From assembly GCA_043820265.1 (NCBI GenBank), contig JBDREA010000128.1, positions 1-30,958 on the forward strand: DNA of 30,958 nucleotides, read 5' to 3'. The notes below the pieces were generated by a model. The model was not told the origin of the DNA. It searched no databases and was given only the letters and a program-made list of their open reading frames with translations. Below, piece by piece: positions 23,201-29,833 of the stretch (its first letter is position 1; every line of letters starts with the position of its first letter). Origin of the DNA: JBDREA01 sp043820265. Lineage in GTDB: Archaea; Altiarchaeota; Altiarchaeia; IMC4; JBDREA01. Both the position numbers and the translations under genes were made by a program.

Positions 23201-24857
23201 CTAAGTTATTGCCGGAATGGTCATCTATACCAATAGTTCCATCGCATGTGTAATGGTCGACCAATAAGTCATAGAGTTGTCCTGAGACCGCATAATGGTA
23301 GAGGTTTACGCTTGCACTGACTACTGGGTCCTGGGAGAGTCCTCCAAGGTCGAATGCTAGCTCACATCTATATATGTCGTCATTGGCACTACTAGGTAAG
23401 TGCCAGTCACCACACCAAAGATACAATCCAGTAGCTGGTAACTCAGCTAATCCATCAGGTGGATTAGAGTTGTCAATAGTGTGACCGTCAGAAGAAGATG
23501 AGGTGGAAATAATCCCAGAAACAGTTGGGGCAGATGTCGTGGTTGAGGAAATTGAAGTAGAAGTTGTGGTAGAAGATGTTGTTGTAGAAGTTGAAGTTGC
23601 TGGGAGAGTGGTTGTAGTGGAAGAGGTAGAAGTCGATGAAGTGGAGGTCGTCGTTGAAGTGTTTGAGGACGAAACAGAAAGGTATGCTGCGTATGCGTCG
23701 ACTATTCCTGCAGCTGTCTCATCATCTGTACAAGGTATCTCCACTATCGATCCGAAACAGGTTCCTAAAAGCCATAGCGTACATTCATAGCATTTGGATA
23801 CGGAAGTTGTAGTAGAATACAATGCATCCTTTATTTGAGGAGTCGTCAACGTGGAATTCGCGTGAAGAAGCAAACTAATCACACCCGAGATATGAGGTGC
23901 TGCCATAGAAGTACCACTCTTCAAACCGTATCCACCGATTACCGTGGAATAAACATCATATCCTGGCGCGACAATGTCTAGTGCTGGCCCCCTACCAGAG
24001 AAGAAAACGACTTCGTCGGCAAGGTTTACAGCTCCCACAGCAACAGCCTCGGACGCACATCCCGGGGAAGATACTCCCTGTCCATCGTTTCCAGCAGAAA
24101 CAACGACAGTCAATCCCTGATCAGCAACCCAGTTCACTTTCGCTGCCAATGGATCAGAATCGCAATCTTCGCTAAGAAAGCTCCCACCCCCGATGCTTAT
24201 ACTCATAACCTTCGCATCCGTTCCAACCGCCGCTTCCATCGCAGCCATCATATCGTCTTCAAAACAATCTCCAACCGAATCACAGACCTTGTACATATAA
24301 AATCCTGCTTCTGGTGCGACTCCAACCGAGTTAGGATCTGATTGCCCATTCGCGGTTATAATGCCTGCGACATGGGTTCCATGGCCGTTGTCGTCTTCCG
24401 GAAATGAATCATCGTTGACGAAATCGTATCCTCCCAAGTAGCTGTCTGCGAGTTCCGGATGGTCTGTGTCTATCCCTGAATCGAGTATTGCGACGTTCAC
24501 ACCGCTTCCGTTTATACCTTGCGCCCAAACCAAATCTGCCCTGATCTGCTGGTCGGAAGCCAAATCTAGGATTCGAAAAATCCTGGCCTCCCTGACAGCC
24601 AAACCAGAAATCACATCAATTGGACAGCTAAACGAAGTAGAATCCAAAAGCCTATTCTTTATCCTACATCCTCTCTCAAGATATTCGGAAAAAAGCTCCT
24701 CGTCAACTTCTTCAGCAATGACACGGACCAGTTCGGATTGAATAATAATCGGGGATGAATCAGCCTCCTCAAGATACTCTGCCCCTGCGAAAGGTATTTG
24801 TAGAGCCAAAGCTGTCAAAAGAATTAGAGTTAAAGTCAACTTGTAATCTTTTTCCAT
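20268..24857 (-). CDS. Secreted subtilisin-like protease with beta-propeller and DNRLRE-like modules
   Basis: 1529 residues from the ATG at 24857; an upstream in-frame start would put 29 residues ahead of an otherwise normal signal peptide (about 1-26) and is rejected. A propeptide-like region (27-105) precedes the S8 peptidase domain: Asp126 (AILDSGID), His159 (NGHGTHVAG), Asn257 (SAGNDG) and Ser316 (SGTSMAAPH) are all present, so it should be active. Then come a Thr/Ser linker (399-442), a DNRLRE-like module (443-640), a linker, a PQQ-like beta-propeller (about 679-1061, with repeated AYGYVFVTDRG-type blades), a linker, a module (1114-1296), a linker and a final module (1346-1529). No membrane anchor is visible. 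It may process or shave surface proteins such as the giant protein encoded nearby (inference). Confidence 0.92.
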   Translation of the reverse strand: MEKDYKLTLTLILLTALALQIPFAGAEYLEEADSSPIIIQSELVRVIAEEVDEELFSEYLERGCRIKNRLLDSTSFSCPIDVISGLAVREARIFRILDLASDQQIRADLVWAQGINGSGVNVAILDSGIDTDHPELADSYLGGYDFVNDDSFPEDDNGHGTHVAGIITANGQSDPNSVGVAPEAGFYMYKVCDSVGDCFEDDMMAAMEAAVGTDAKVMSISIGGGSFLSEDCDSDPLAAKVNWVADQGLTVVVSAGNDGQGVSSPGCASEAVAVGAVNLADEVVFFSGRGPALDIVAPGYDVYSTVIGGYGLKSGTSMAAPHISGVISLLLHANSTLTTPQIKDALYSTTTSVSKCYECTLWLLGTCFGSIVEIPCTDDETAAGIVDAYAAYLSVSSSNTSTTTSTSSTSTSSTTTTLPATSTSTTTSSTTTSTSISSTTTSAPTVSGIISTSSSSDGHTIDNSNPPDGLAELPATGLYLWCGDWHLPSSANDDIYRCELAFDLGGLSQDPVVSASVNLYHYAVSGQLYDLLVDHYTCDGTIGIDDHSGNNLEEAYTSLDTSTATSANRKWWSFDAKAQLQDDLDIGRSFSCYRLRWSDLDQSAADDGEGDRIVFRSADSIDTSQFNNAVPYLDYSLQVGSTTTSTSTTSTSTTSTSTTSTSITTTSSTSTSTSTTSTIGFFQELWRANSTGTYDEFADPIYDAEANIVYIGSKALGSGEGWQKVFALNASDGSKLWNYSLGNTDSTGFIYEDRICLGGQEAGMVCAFKQSGTQICNVSGNYRFAPVILNDVIYLLGDEFNDLSSFNVSDCSLISENMDVPGPYGGIIAASDVCGIICFGGSSPDLDGDYFGCYGIDDLSKKWGSPTPKTWDSTPAIDERTCKIYQGASYGNGGLYAFDINGSALWNCTYDSDVKAGPVFFEDYLISVSERDGYVLALNISEKFDDHTTCGERIIWNTTQSGASHSVYGTPAIAYGYVFVTDRGSNHLQVYNLTTGEEVDLYDDIGATYSSPAVANGVLYIGADDWYTYALNMPSITPVTGEDWHGKKGNAQRTGYQQGPGSSSTTTSSTSTTSSSSTSTTSTSTSTSSTSSTSSSTISSTTSTTSSTSTTSTLPAEVTVYAENVNDIHVYDSSDPLDGIGDGSGGLGGYLFTGDRGGGSFDNDYRVVVAFSLADVPAIHDGEVCIHHYYSLGSAEDTQVDHISCDGTPDQGDYGSSPIDETVSILPTSTATSTNDKYWCFDATNQVQADIGLGSDYSCFRFYRDSADYHNDGGTDGVYFNQGESAYSPYLQVALGSTTTSTSTTSTSSTSTSTSSTTSSSTSTTSSTSTSTSSTSTSSTSTTSTLPETVTITAQDANDNHVYDQSDPLDGAGDGIGGLGDYIYIGDRSGGADDNNYRGIISFDLGGISASLSSAELCIYHYTLSGTRTDILVDHISCSGNPLTEHYQTPSLTEGFSFIDTSAATATNDQYWCVDATSQVQEDIDLDRARSCFRYYKDQAFYEDDGLTDGIYFQDGSNTNPPYIELTIN
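20823..20969 (-). repeat. Thr/Ser-only linker before the last module of the protease
   Basis: Forty-nine Thr/Ser codons separate the last two DNRLRE-like modules, which are clear tandem duplicates of each other (both begin with a DxSDPLDGxGDG segment). Confidence 0.9.
21519..21674 (-). repeat. Thr/Ser-only linker after the protease beta-propeller
   Basis: About 52 codons, all Thr or Ser apart from one Ile, join the propeller to the first C-terminal module. It is the longest linker in the window. Confidence 0.9.
22824..22937 (-). repeat. Thr/Ser linker before the protease beta-propeller
   Basis: Thirty-eight codons, almost all Thr or Ser, with Ile near the middle and at the end. It joins the first DNRLRE-like module to the propeller. 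Confidence 0.9.
23532..23663 (-). repeat. Thr/Ser linker after the peptidase domain
   Basis: Forty-four codons, mostly Thr and Ser, with a short Leu-Pro-Ala interruption. It joins the catalytic domain to the accessory modules. Confidence 0.88.
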
Positions 24858-24963
24858 GGTTAAGCCAGAAAGATTAGGGAAATACGAATTAAAGAATAGT
24901 GCCAATACCCAAGCTTTTCTGTTGCGAACGAAATCTAAGGTCAATTCTAGGTTAAATCACACA

Positions 24964-24986
24964 ATTCCCCAAAAAAAGTGGGGAAT
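24964..24986 (-). terminator. Hairpin with T-run downstream of the aldolase gene
   Basis: ATTCCCC (24964-24970) and GGGGAAT (24980-24986) form a perfect 7-bp stem. On the minus strand the loop carries seven T. It begins two bases after the aldolase stop and precedes the protease promoter region, so it probably ends the aldolase transcript. Confidence 0.65.
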
Positions 24987-24987
24987 A

Positions 24988-26094
24988 CTACAACTTCACT
25001 GCATCCGCCGAACCCACAGCGTTAAAGGCTTCGAAGAACGCCATCGCTGACTCCTTTGTGGCTTTCGTAACCTTAGCCTGCTGATCAGGCGTCAACTGGG
25101 CGATAAGATCCTTATGGACCTTTATCGCGTGCTTGATATTTTTTCCCAAGATTTCCCCATCGCTCATGTTGGGCTTCTTCTGCCTCATAGCCGCGACCTG
25201 CTCAGAAGCCATCGTCCAACTCTTCATCTTCTCGTTCAAATCCTTCGGAAAAGAATCGATTGCGATGTTCTGCCAGTTAGTGGCCACGTTCCCTTTTGCT
25301 ATACCGGCATCTATCAGACGATGCATGAGGTTTAGAGGAGTACCTGTGATGCCGTGCTGGGCTATCTGAACCCCCAAATGTTTAATGGCTTTGGCGATGT
25401 CCCTGGTCCTTTGCTCATCAATACCTACCTGTTCGATGACGTTGCCTTCGGCATCATAGATGTTTCCATGAGTGGAGCCGTTGTGTGTGGCTATCAGGTC
25501 TGGCTCGATCCCGTTGGCTTGCAGGGCTTCAATAAAAGTTACAGCTTCTTCGACGGTCGTGAGCTCCTGTTTGCCTGTCTTCGGATCCTTCTTTCCGATC
25601 TCTCCGACCTCGACCTCCAACGAAAACTCTTTGGGGATTAGCTTGGCGAGTTTCGTCGTCACATCGATGTTTCCTGCCAGCCGCTCAGCCACAGATTCTC
25701 CTTCAGTATCATAAATATGGCTCGCATCTATGGCAAACGACGTGAAGCCAGCGGAAAGCTCAGCCTTTATCAGGTCTTCGGCGCTCTGAACGTCGGCTTC
25801 CCCTGGGCTCTTCACAGTTATATGATCTGCGTGGATGGCATAAGGAATGTCAAAACCAAGCTCACTAGCCTTTCTCGTAATGGATTCATAGTATTCTGCC
25901 GGTGCAAGTCCAGTATAGCCTATCTCGCTTTTAGCTATCTCAAAAAGCAAAGTAGCGCGTTTCTCCGTTGCCGCCTGCATTATACCCTCGATCGATGGCA
26001 GCATCCTGATATTTGCCGCCATCACGATACAGTTCATATCCCGAAGTGAATCAAAGATCAACTTCCCCGAAATTGGTTTGTAATCAGATGTCAT
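24988..26094 (-). CDS. Class II fructose-bisphosphate aldolase family protein
   Basis: 368 residues, close to the usual class II size. Conserved elements in order: IHADHIT (His88, Asp90, His91), AIDASHIYDTEGE with Asp123, the glycine/glutamate strand EVEVGEIG, ATHNGSTHG (His204), AQHGITGTP (His247), and NWQNIAID (Asn273) matching the family's substrate-binding N-x-x-T-D region. Class II enzymes use zinc to join or split sugar phosphates. The exact substrate (fructose-1,6-bisphosphate, tagatose or another sugar) is not readable. Most archaea use class I or bifunctional aldolases, so a class II homologue is unusual. The start at 26094 coincides with the transcription start expected from a TATA box at 26115-26125. 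Confidence 0.88.
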   Translation of the reverse strand: MTSDYKPISGKLIFDSLRDMNCIVMAANIRMLPSIEGIMQAATEKRATLLFEIAKSEIGYTGLAPAEYYESITRKASELGFDIPYAIHADHITVKSPGEADVQSAEDLIKAELSAGFTSFAIDASHIYDTEGESVAERLAGNIDVTTKLAKLIPKEFSLEVEVGEIGKKDPKTGKQELTTVEEAVTFIEALQANGIEPDLIATHNGSTHGNIYDAEGNVIEQVGIDEQRTRDIAKAIKHLGVQIAQHGITGTPLNLMHRLIDAGIAKGNVATNWQNIAIDSFPKDLNEKMKSWTMASEQVAAMRQKKPNMSDGEILGKNIKHAIKVHKDLIAQLTPDQQAKVTKATKESAMAFFEAFNAVGSADAVKL

Positions 26095-26114
26095 AGTAAG
26101 AAGATAACATCATC

Positions 26115-26125
26115 AAATATAAAAC
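26115..26125 (-). promoter_or_regulatory. TATA box of the aldolase gene
   Basis: GTTTTATATTT on the minus strand is centred 26 bases before the ATG at 26094, predicting a leaderless message. It directly abuts the stop codon of the acidic protein gene. Confidence 0.65.
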
Positions 26126-26431
26126 TTATTCTTCCTCTAAAAGCCTGCTTTCGTTTCTATCTTCGTCTTCCTGGCTTGCGCCAACCTCTGCGAACATGTC
26201 CTTTTCAGATCTGATTTTCTCCCTTAGCATCCAGTAGTACCTCGTCAATGCGTCAAGGTCCAAGGGCAAAAGCTCCAAACCCGTTTCCTCAAACCAGGCG
26301 GCTTTTATCTCGAATCTCAGCTGCTCCCTGTTGGGGGACTCCAAAAGCCTTTTCTCTAAAGCAACATTTGATTTATCGGAGAATCTTAGAACAATCTCCT
26401 TATCCTTTTTTGAAGAAAACTTATCTGTCAT
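26126..26431 (-). CDS. Conserved-looking acidic protein, unknown function
   Basis: 101 residues. No family is recognised. The N-terminus is Lys-rich, the middle (about 25-75) is likely helical with an aromatic segment (TRYYWMLREKI), and the C-terminal 20 residues are very acidic (DEDRNESRLLEEE). There is no membrane segment or metal motif. It follows the TPR gene by 20 bases, so the two are probably cotranscribed and may interact. It seems real because of the operon spacing and balanced composition. Confidence 0.7.
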   Translation of the reverse strand: MTDKFSSKKDKEIVLRFSDKSNVALEKRLLESPNREQLRFEIKAAWFEETGLELLPLDLDALTRYYWMLREKIRSEKDMFAEVGASQEDEDRNESRLLEEE

Positions 26432-26451
26432 ATCTATCGCCTCGGCGTAAT

Positions 26452-26850
26452 TCAGCCGGCCTTCGACTGTTTCGCCTTCACTATCTCAATCCTTTTATAT
26501 GCCAGCTCATGATTTGGATCTATAGTCATAGCCTTGCTGTAATCCTGAATGGCTTTCTGAAACTGATTAGTATGCTCGTTTATGAGACCCCTAGTATAAT
26601 ATGCTGCGGTAAGCTCGGGATTCAACATTATCACTTTATCGTAATCTAACCTGGCTTTTTCAAAGTCCTGGACCTTGCTTAATGCAAGACCACGGTTGAA
26701 GTATGCGTCGGCGTAATCAGGATTCAAATCGATTGCTTTCGAGTAGAAGTCGATGGCCTTCTCGTATTCGCCTAACATATAGTAGTCATTTGCCAGATTG
26801 CAGTACTCCCCCGACAAATCAAATCCCTTTTCACCACCCGAATCTGCCAT
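26452..26850 (-). CDS. Tetratricopeptide repeat protein
   Basis: 132 residues with three consecutive TPR units (about 14-47, 48-81 and 82-115). Each shows the W/Y-x-L-G-Y-A-A-P pattern, e.g. YYMLGEYEKAIDFYSKAIDLNP and AYFNRGLALSKVQDFEKARLDYDKVI. It is a protein-binding scaffold with no enzymatic domain. The start at 26850 lies downstream of an AT-rich TATA-like sequence (about 26862-26873), diverging from the membrane protein gene. It probably acts with the acidic protein 20 bases downstream. Confidence 0.9.
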   Translation of the reverse strand: MADSGGEKGFDLSGEYCNLANDYYMLGEYEKAIDFYSKAIDLNPDYADAYFNRGLALSKVQDFEKARLDYDKVIMLNPELTAAYYTRGLINEHTNQFQKAIQDYSKAMTIDPNHELAYKRIEIVKAKQSKAG

Positions 26851-26885
26851 CCCCTTACACCTAAAATATTAATCCCACTTAGTTA

Positions 26886-26893
26886 TTTATATC
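26886..26893 (+). promoter_or_regulatory. TATA box of the small membrane protein gene
   Basis: TTTATATC is centred about 25 bases before the ATG at 26914, so the message is probably leaderless. Confidence 0.55.
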
Positions 26894-26913
26894 ACTACAT
26901 ATAATACTACTCC

Positions 26914-27375
26914 ATGTTCAGATTGAATGCTTTTTTCACTCTAACATTTGTTTTTTTAGTATTGTCCTCCAACGTTGCCGCCCAGGATTTCATCTTTGAC
27001 ATCTCGGTTCAAATACAAGACAAATCAACGATAATCTTCCACCTAGGCAAATACGTCACCTATCCCTGGAACATCGCAACCATACTTGTGCTATTGTTAT
27101 TCATCTTCGTCTTATACAATACTCTTCTTTACCCTCTGATGAGCCCACGCTACATCAGAAGAAAACTCGACCCAATCCAATTCTCAGACATCAATGTTGG
27201 AGGAAAAGAAAAGCCCCCAACTGAAAAACCCGAAAAAAACGGGATGAGCCAGGCCGAATCAAAACAGGTGATGAAAGAGATGCAGATGCTCGAAAAAAAG
27301 CTAAAAAACAAAAAGACCTACGCAGAAGAAGACACGACAACCGACGTCTGGGACGAAATAGAGAAAGACCTCTAA
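26914..27375 (+). CDS. Small membrane protein with signal peptide and cytoplasmic coil, unknown function
   Basis: 153 residues. A signal peptide (about 1-23, cleavage near VAAQ) is followed by a short external beta-like segment (25-50), one membrane helix (about 54-74) and a charged tail (75-153). The tail has a Lys/Glu-rich coiled coil (about 113-135) and an acidic end. No family recognised. It converges on dnaJ with only 3 bases between the stop codons. Topology suggests an outside N-terminus and a cytoplasmic tail that could bind a partner. Confidence 0.8.
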   Translation: MFRLNAFFTLTFVFLVLSSNVAAQDFIFDISVQIQDKSTIIFHLGKYVTYPWNIATILVLLLFIFVLYNTLLYPLMSPRYIRRKLDPIQFSDINVGGKEKPPTEKPEKNGMSQAESKQVMKEMQMLEKKLKNKKTYAEEDTTTDVWDEIEKDL

Positions 27376-27378
27376 ATA

Positions 27379-28548
27379 TTAAAGCGACTCCTTGACACCG
27401 TCTACGACCTTATCAAATAAACTTTTATCCCCCTTGATAATTTTCCCCTCAGTTTTCGCGAATTCCTCCAAGAGCTCCCTTTGTTTATTAGTCAACTTCC
27501 GAGGAACATCCACCGTGACATGAATGTGGAGGTCCCCTCTGCTTGAGCTTCGAAGATAAGGGATTCCCTCGCCTCTGAGACGAAAAACCGTCCCGGGTTG
27601 CGTGCCTGCCGGAACCTTAAGATTGGCCTTCCCCTTGAGTGTCGGAACCTCGATTTTGTCGCCGAGCGCAGCCTGGGCAAAAGAAATCGGCAATTCAAGA
27701 AGGATGTCCTGGCCGTGTCGTTCGAATAACCTGTGAGGCCTGACATGCAATACAACGTAGAGGTCCCCTGAAGGGCCTCCCCGAAGCCCCGATTCCCCTT
27801 CGCCGTGTATTCTCAGATGGCTTCCGTGGTCGACTCCAGCGGGGATGTCGACTTTTATCTTTCTCGTCTTTTTCAGCTGACCCGAACCCCTGCAGGTGGG
27901 GCACGGAGTCTTTATGACCTTTCCGCTGCCATTACAGGTGCTGCATCCGGTTACAGAAACAAATGAGCCAAAGGGCGTACGCCTTTCGGCGCGAACCTGA
28001 CCCGAGCCACCACAGACCCCGCACGTTGCGGGACTCGTCCCCTTTTTCGCCCTGCTTCCGCCGCACTCCGCACAAGTCTCGTTTCTTGGAACCAAAATAT
28101 CGGTCTTTTTGCCGAAGGCCGCATCAAGGAATTCCATCTCCAAGTCATATCTCAGATCCGCGCCCTGCATCGGCCCATTTCTGGCCCTCTGACGCCGGCC
28201 GCCACCTCCGAAAAAAACATCAAAGATGTCTTGGCCAAAAAACGAAGAACCGCTAAAGAGGTCTTCGACGTCGCCGAAGTGGCTGAAGTCCTGCCAGCTA
28301 AAGCCTCCCGAACCAAACGCACTCGAAACCCCAGCGTGCCCGTACTGGTCGTATTTCTGCTTTTTTTCTGCGTCAGCCAAGACCTCATAGGCCTCGGACA
28401 CCTCCTTGAATTTGTCCTCAGCACCCGCATCCTTGTTGTAGTCTGGATGATACTTTTTAGCTAGGGTCCGATAAGCCTTCTTTATCTCGGCCGCAGAGGC
28501 ATCTTTTCCGACGCCCAACACCTCGTAGTAGTCGCGTTTTTCAGCCAT
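27379..28548 (-). CDS. dnaJ: Chaperone DnaJ (Hsp40, type A)
   Basis: 389 residues, full length. The J domain (about 1-72) has HPD at 34-36, needed to stimulate DnaK ATPase. A Gly/Phe-rich segment (about 73-133) follows. The zinc domain has four repeats: CAECGGS, CGVCGGSG, CSTCNGSG and CPTCRGSG. The C-terminal substrate-binding sandwich covers about 220-370. It binds unfolded proteins and delivers them to DnaK; no dnaK or grpE is in this window. A TATA box at 28579-28586 lies about 35 bases upstream, giving a short predicted leader. DnaJ in archaea is generally regarded as bacterially derived. Confidence 0.97.
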   Translation of the reverse strand: MAEKRDYYEVLGVGKDASAAEIKKAYRTLAKKYHPDYNKDAGAEDKFKEVSEAYEVLADAEKKQKYDQYGHAGVSSAFGSGGFSWQDFSHFGDVEDLFSGSSFFGQDIFDVFFGGGGRRQRARNGPMQGADLRYDLEMEFLDAAFGKKTDILVPRNETCAECGGSRAKKGTSPATCGVCGGSGQVRAERRTPFGSFVSVTGCSTCNGSGKVIKTPCPTCRGSGQLKKTRKIKVDIPAGVDHGSHLRIHGEGESGLRGGPSGDLYVVLHVRPHRLFERHGQDILLELPISFAQAALGDKIEVPTLKGKANLKVPAGTQPGTVFRLRGEGIPYLRSSSRGDLHIHVTVDVPRKLTNKQRELLEEFAKTEGKIIKGDKSLFDKVVDGVKESL

Positions 28549-28578
28549 CTTTCAGGAAAAAGAAATAGGGGCTAACAG

Positions 28579-28586
28579 GTATATAA
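28579..28586 (-). promoter_or_regulatory. TATA box of dnaJ (symmetrical)
   Basis: TTATATA on the minus strand fits a dnaJ start near 28557. The same bases read TATATAA on the plus strand and could also drive rightward transcription starting near 28608, into the stem-loop. Confidence 0.5.
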
Positions 28587-28625
28587 GCTGAAGCTAGTAA
28601 GATAGAAAGTAGAGTAAGCAGGTGT

Positions 28626-28682
28626 GGCTGCCTGCGCAGGTCTTCGAGGGGAACTCGGTGTAGGGTCCATGCGCAGGCAACC
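28626..28682. other. Strong stem-loop, candidate structured RNA
   Basis: Bases 28626-28638 and 28670-28682 pair over 13 positions. On the minus strand all 13 pair (one as G-U); on the plus strand one is mismatched. The 31-base loop holds a second small hairpin, CGAG with CTCG. It lies in the 151-base gap between the last small-protein gene and dnaJ, is very GC-rich, and is followed on the plus side by TTTT. It may be the 3' end of the small-protein operon transcript or a separate RNA. No known RNA family recognised. Confidence 0.5.
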
Positions 28683-28699
28683 TTTTAGAGTTAAACAAG

Positions 28700-29011
28700 C
28701 TAAGAGCAGCAGCTCGCAATCCACACCGCCAGAGGCATTACCTCCAAATAATCCCCTGAAATACCTGTCACCCGGACCCACTGGCCGGGCCTCAACTCCT
28801 CTTTTGAGCTCGCAGGCCAAAACGAACCGTTGACCTTAATCCGCTTACGGCCTGATTCATCATCTTTCACCGAAACGCATCCTATCTCACCCAAGCATTC
28901 ATCTATGAAAAGCTCTTCTTCCTCTCCAATGCAATCTCTCCTGGCCGCAAACGGGCACTCCTCGCCTTCAGCCGACTTAGAAAGCCAACCAACATAAGGA
29001 CACGAACTCAT
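28700..29011 (-). CDS. NfeD-like OB-fold protein with Cys-rich N-terminus
   Basis: 103 residues. About 38-95 match the C-terminal OB barrel of NfeD proteins: GEIGCVSVKDDES, IKVNGSFWPASS, PGQWVRVTGISGDYLEV. There is no membrane segment and no serine protease part. The N-terminal 30 residues contain CPY...CPF...C, a pattern also seen in the Cys-rich microprotein at 29389-29529, and the protein ends SCCS. GGAGGTG about 8 bases upstream sets the ATG. It is the last gene of the small-protein operon, 16 bases after the membrane microprotein. NfeD OB domains usually serve stomatin-type membrane proteins; none is visible here. Confidence 0.75.
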   Translation of the reverse strand: MSSCPYVGWLSKSAEGEECPFAARRDCIGEEEELFIDECLGEIGCVSVKDDESGRKRIKVNGSFWPASSKEELRPGQWVRVTGISGDYLEVMPLAVWIASCCS

Positions 29012-29027
29012 CTTCCCACACCTCCCG

Positions 29028-29195
29028 TCACTTACTTACCATCCTTGGCGTGATCCTCGCATCCCTGTCCCAGGGCATGACCTCCACCACGCCCCTTCGG
29101 GCCCTAAAAGACCGCATCACCCTCACCCCGTGAAAGATCGCTGCAAAACAGATAGCAGCAATCGCTCCTGCGACAAACCAAACAACCTCTGCCAT
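29028..29195 (-). CDS. Single-span membrane microprotein
   Basis: 55 residues. One membrane helix (about 5-24, VWFVAGAIAAICFAAIFHGV) is followed by a basic stretch (RSFRARR), so the C-terminus should be cytoplasmic. The ATG at 29195 is chosen because GGAGGTG lies 5 bases upstream; a longer frame would start inside that site. No family is recognised. It lies between a 56-residue ORF (20 bases before) and the NfeD-like gene (16 bases after). Since NfeD barrels normally follow a membrane anchor, this protein might supply the anchor to the separate OB protein (inference). Confidence 0.7.
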   Translation of the reverse strand: MAEVVWFVAGAIAAICFAAIFHGVRVMRSFRARRGVVEVMPWDRDARITPRMVSK

Positions 29196-29215
29196 AACAC
29201 CACCTCCCATTCATA

Positions 29216-29386
29216 CTAGGTAATCTGAGCAAAGCCGAAATCCTCGCGGGGAAACGGCCAACTCACCTCCAAATCCCGAAACGGAGGAACACCCCGCTCC
29301 TCCCAGAGCCTAGGAAACCTTTCCGACACACCCTTCCACTGGAGAGGGACCTGATCCCTTTCTACGATACAACGAAGAGTCGGCAT
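29216..29386 (-). CDS. 56-residue soluble microprotein
   Basis: Aromatic, Pro- and Arg-rich, with the segment WPFPREDFGFAQ near the C-terminus. No family is recognised. It starts two bases after the stop of the Cys-rich microprotein, with GGAGGG 9 bases upstream of the ATG at the end of that gene. Translation is supported mainly by this ribosome site and tight spacing. Confidence 0.55.
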   Translation of the reverse strand: MPTLRCIVERDQVPLQWKGVSERFPRLWEERGVPPFRDLEVSWPFPREDFGFAQIT

Positions 29387-29388
29387 GG

Positions 29389-29529
29389 CTACGCATACCC
29401 TCCGTCATAAACACAAAAATCAAAAGGACAAGGACCTTCACCACAGTACTCATAAGGACAACCACAATCGTCACCTGGCTCCAAGAAGAGAGCCTCCAAG
29501 CTCTCCTCAGGCTCATCACACTCGCTCAT
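29389..29529 (-). CDS. Cys-rich 46-residue microprotein, possible metal binder
   Basis: The acidic N-terminal half is followed by a Cys cluster (CGCPYEYCGEGPCPFDFC), giving six Cys in 18 residues including the one before CGC, plus one near the start. The CPY/CPF spacing recalls the N-terminus of the NfeD-like protein at the end of the operon. An excellent ribosome site (AGGAGGAGGTG) lies 5 bases before the ATG at 29529, the same sequence context as the 55-residue gene. It may bind zinc or iron; it is not like a ferredoxin or rubredoxin in length. No family recognised. Confidence 0.65.
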   Translation of the reverse strand: MSECDEPEESLEALFLEPGDDCGCPYEYCGEGPCPFDFCVYDGGYA

Positions 29530-29581
29530 AACACCACCTCCTCCTAAAAAAACCATCAAATTTTCAGGTGGCTACGCGTTG

Positions 29582-29811
29582 CTAAGCGCAACCCCTCAAA
29601 CAACCCGGTCCAAGCGCGAGGGGCAACTCGCAGATAACTAGCTTATCGCTCTGGACGTCCGTGACACGCCCCCAAGTACCCTTGACAAATTACTGTAAGA
29701 TCTAGCAGGAAAAGACTCATCTCTAATCCTAACCAAACCCGACCTATGACTCGTATCCTCAGCAACAACAACCAACTCGCCGATCCTCCCAAACAAATCC
29801 CCAGATTTCAT
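29582..29811 (-). pseudogene. Frameshifted NfeD-like OB-fold gene
   Basis: The ATG at 29811 opens a 57-codon frame (GDLFGRIGELVVVAEDTS, LVRIRDESFPARS) that stops at 29638. Shifting by one base near 29680-29695 continues as GTWGRVTDVQSDKLVICELPLA to a stop at 29582. The joined product aligns without gaps to the intact OB protein at 28700-29011 through PASS...GQWVRVTG...LEVMPLA. A one-base loss, a sequencing error (a run of five G lies nearby) or programmed shifting could explain it. It is the first gene of the small-protein operon. Confidence 0.6.
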
Positions 29812-29833
29812 TTTCGCTAACTACCTCTCTTAA

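Noticed and set aside
24858..24944. 29-residue N-terminal extension of the protease
   Set aside because: It would bury the signal peptide; the ATG at 24857 gives a standard secretion signal.
26126..26850. Toxin-antitoxin pair
   Set aside because: The larger product is a TPR scaffold and the smaller an acidic protein; neither shows a toxin or DNA-binding motif.
29310..29519. 69-codon minus-strand frame with a hydrophobic stretch
   Set aside because: It overlaps two better-supported small genes (29389-29529 and 29216-29386) that have strong ribosome sites in other frames.
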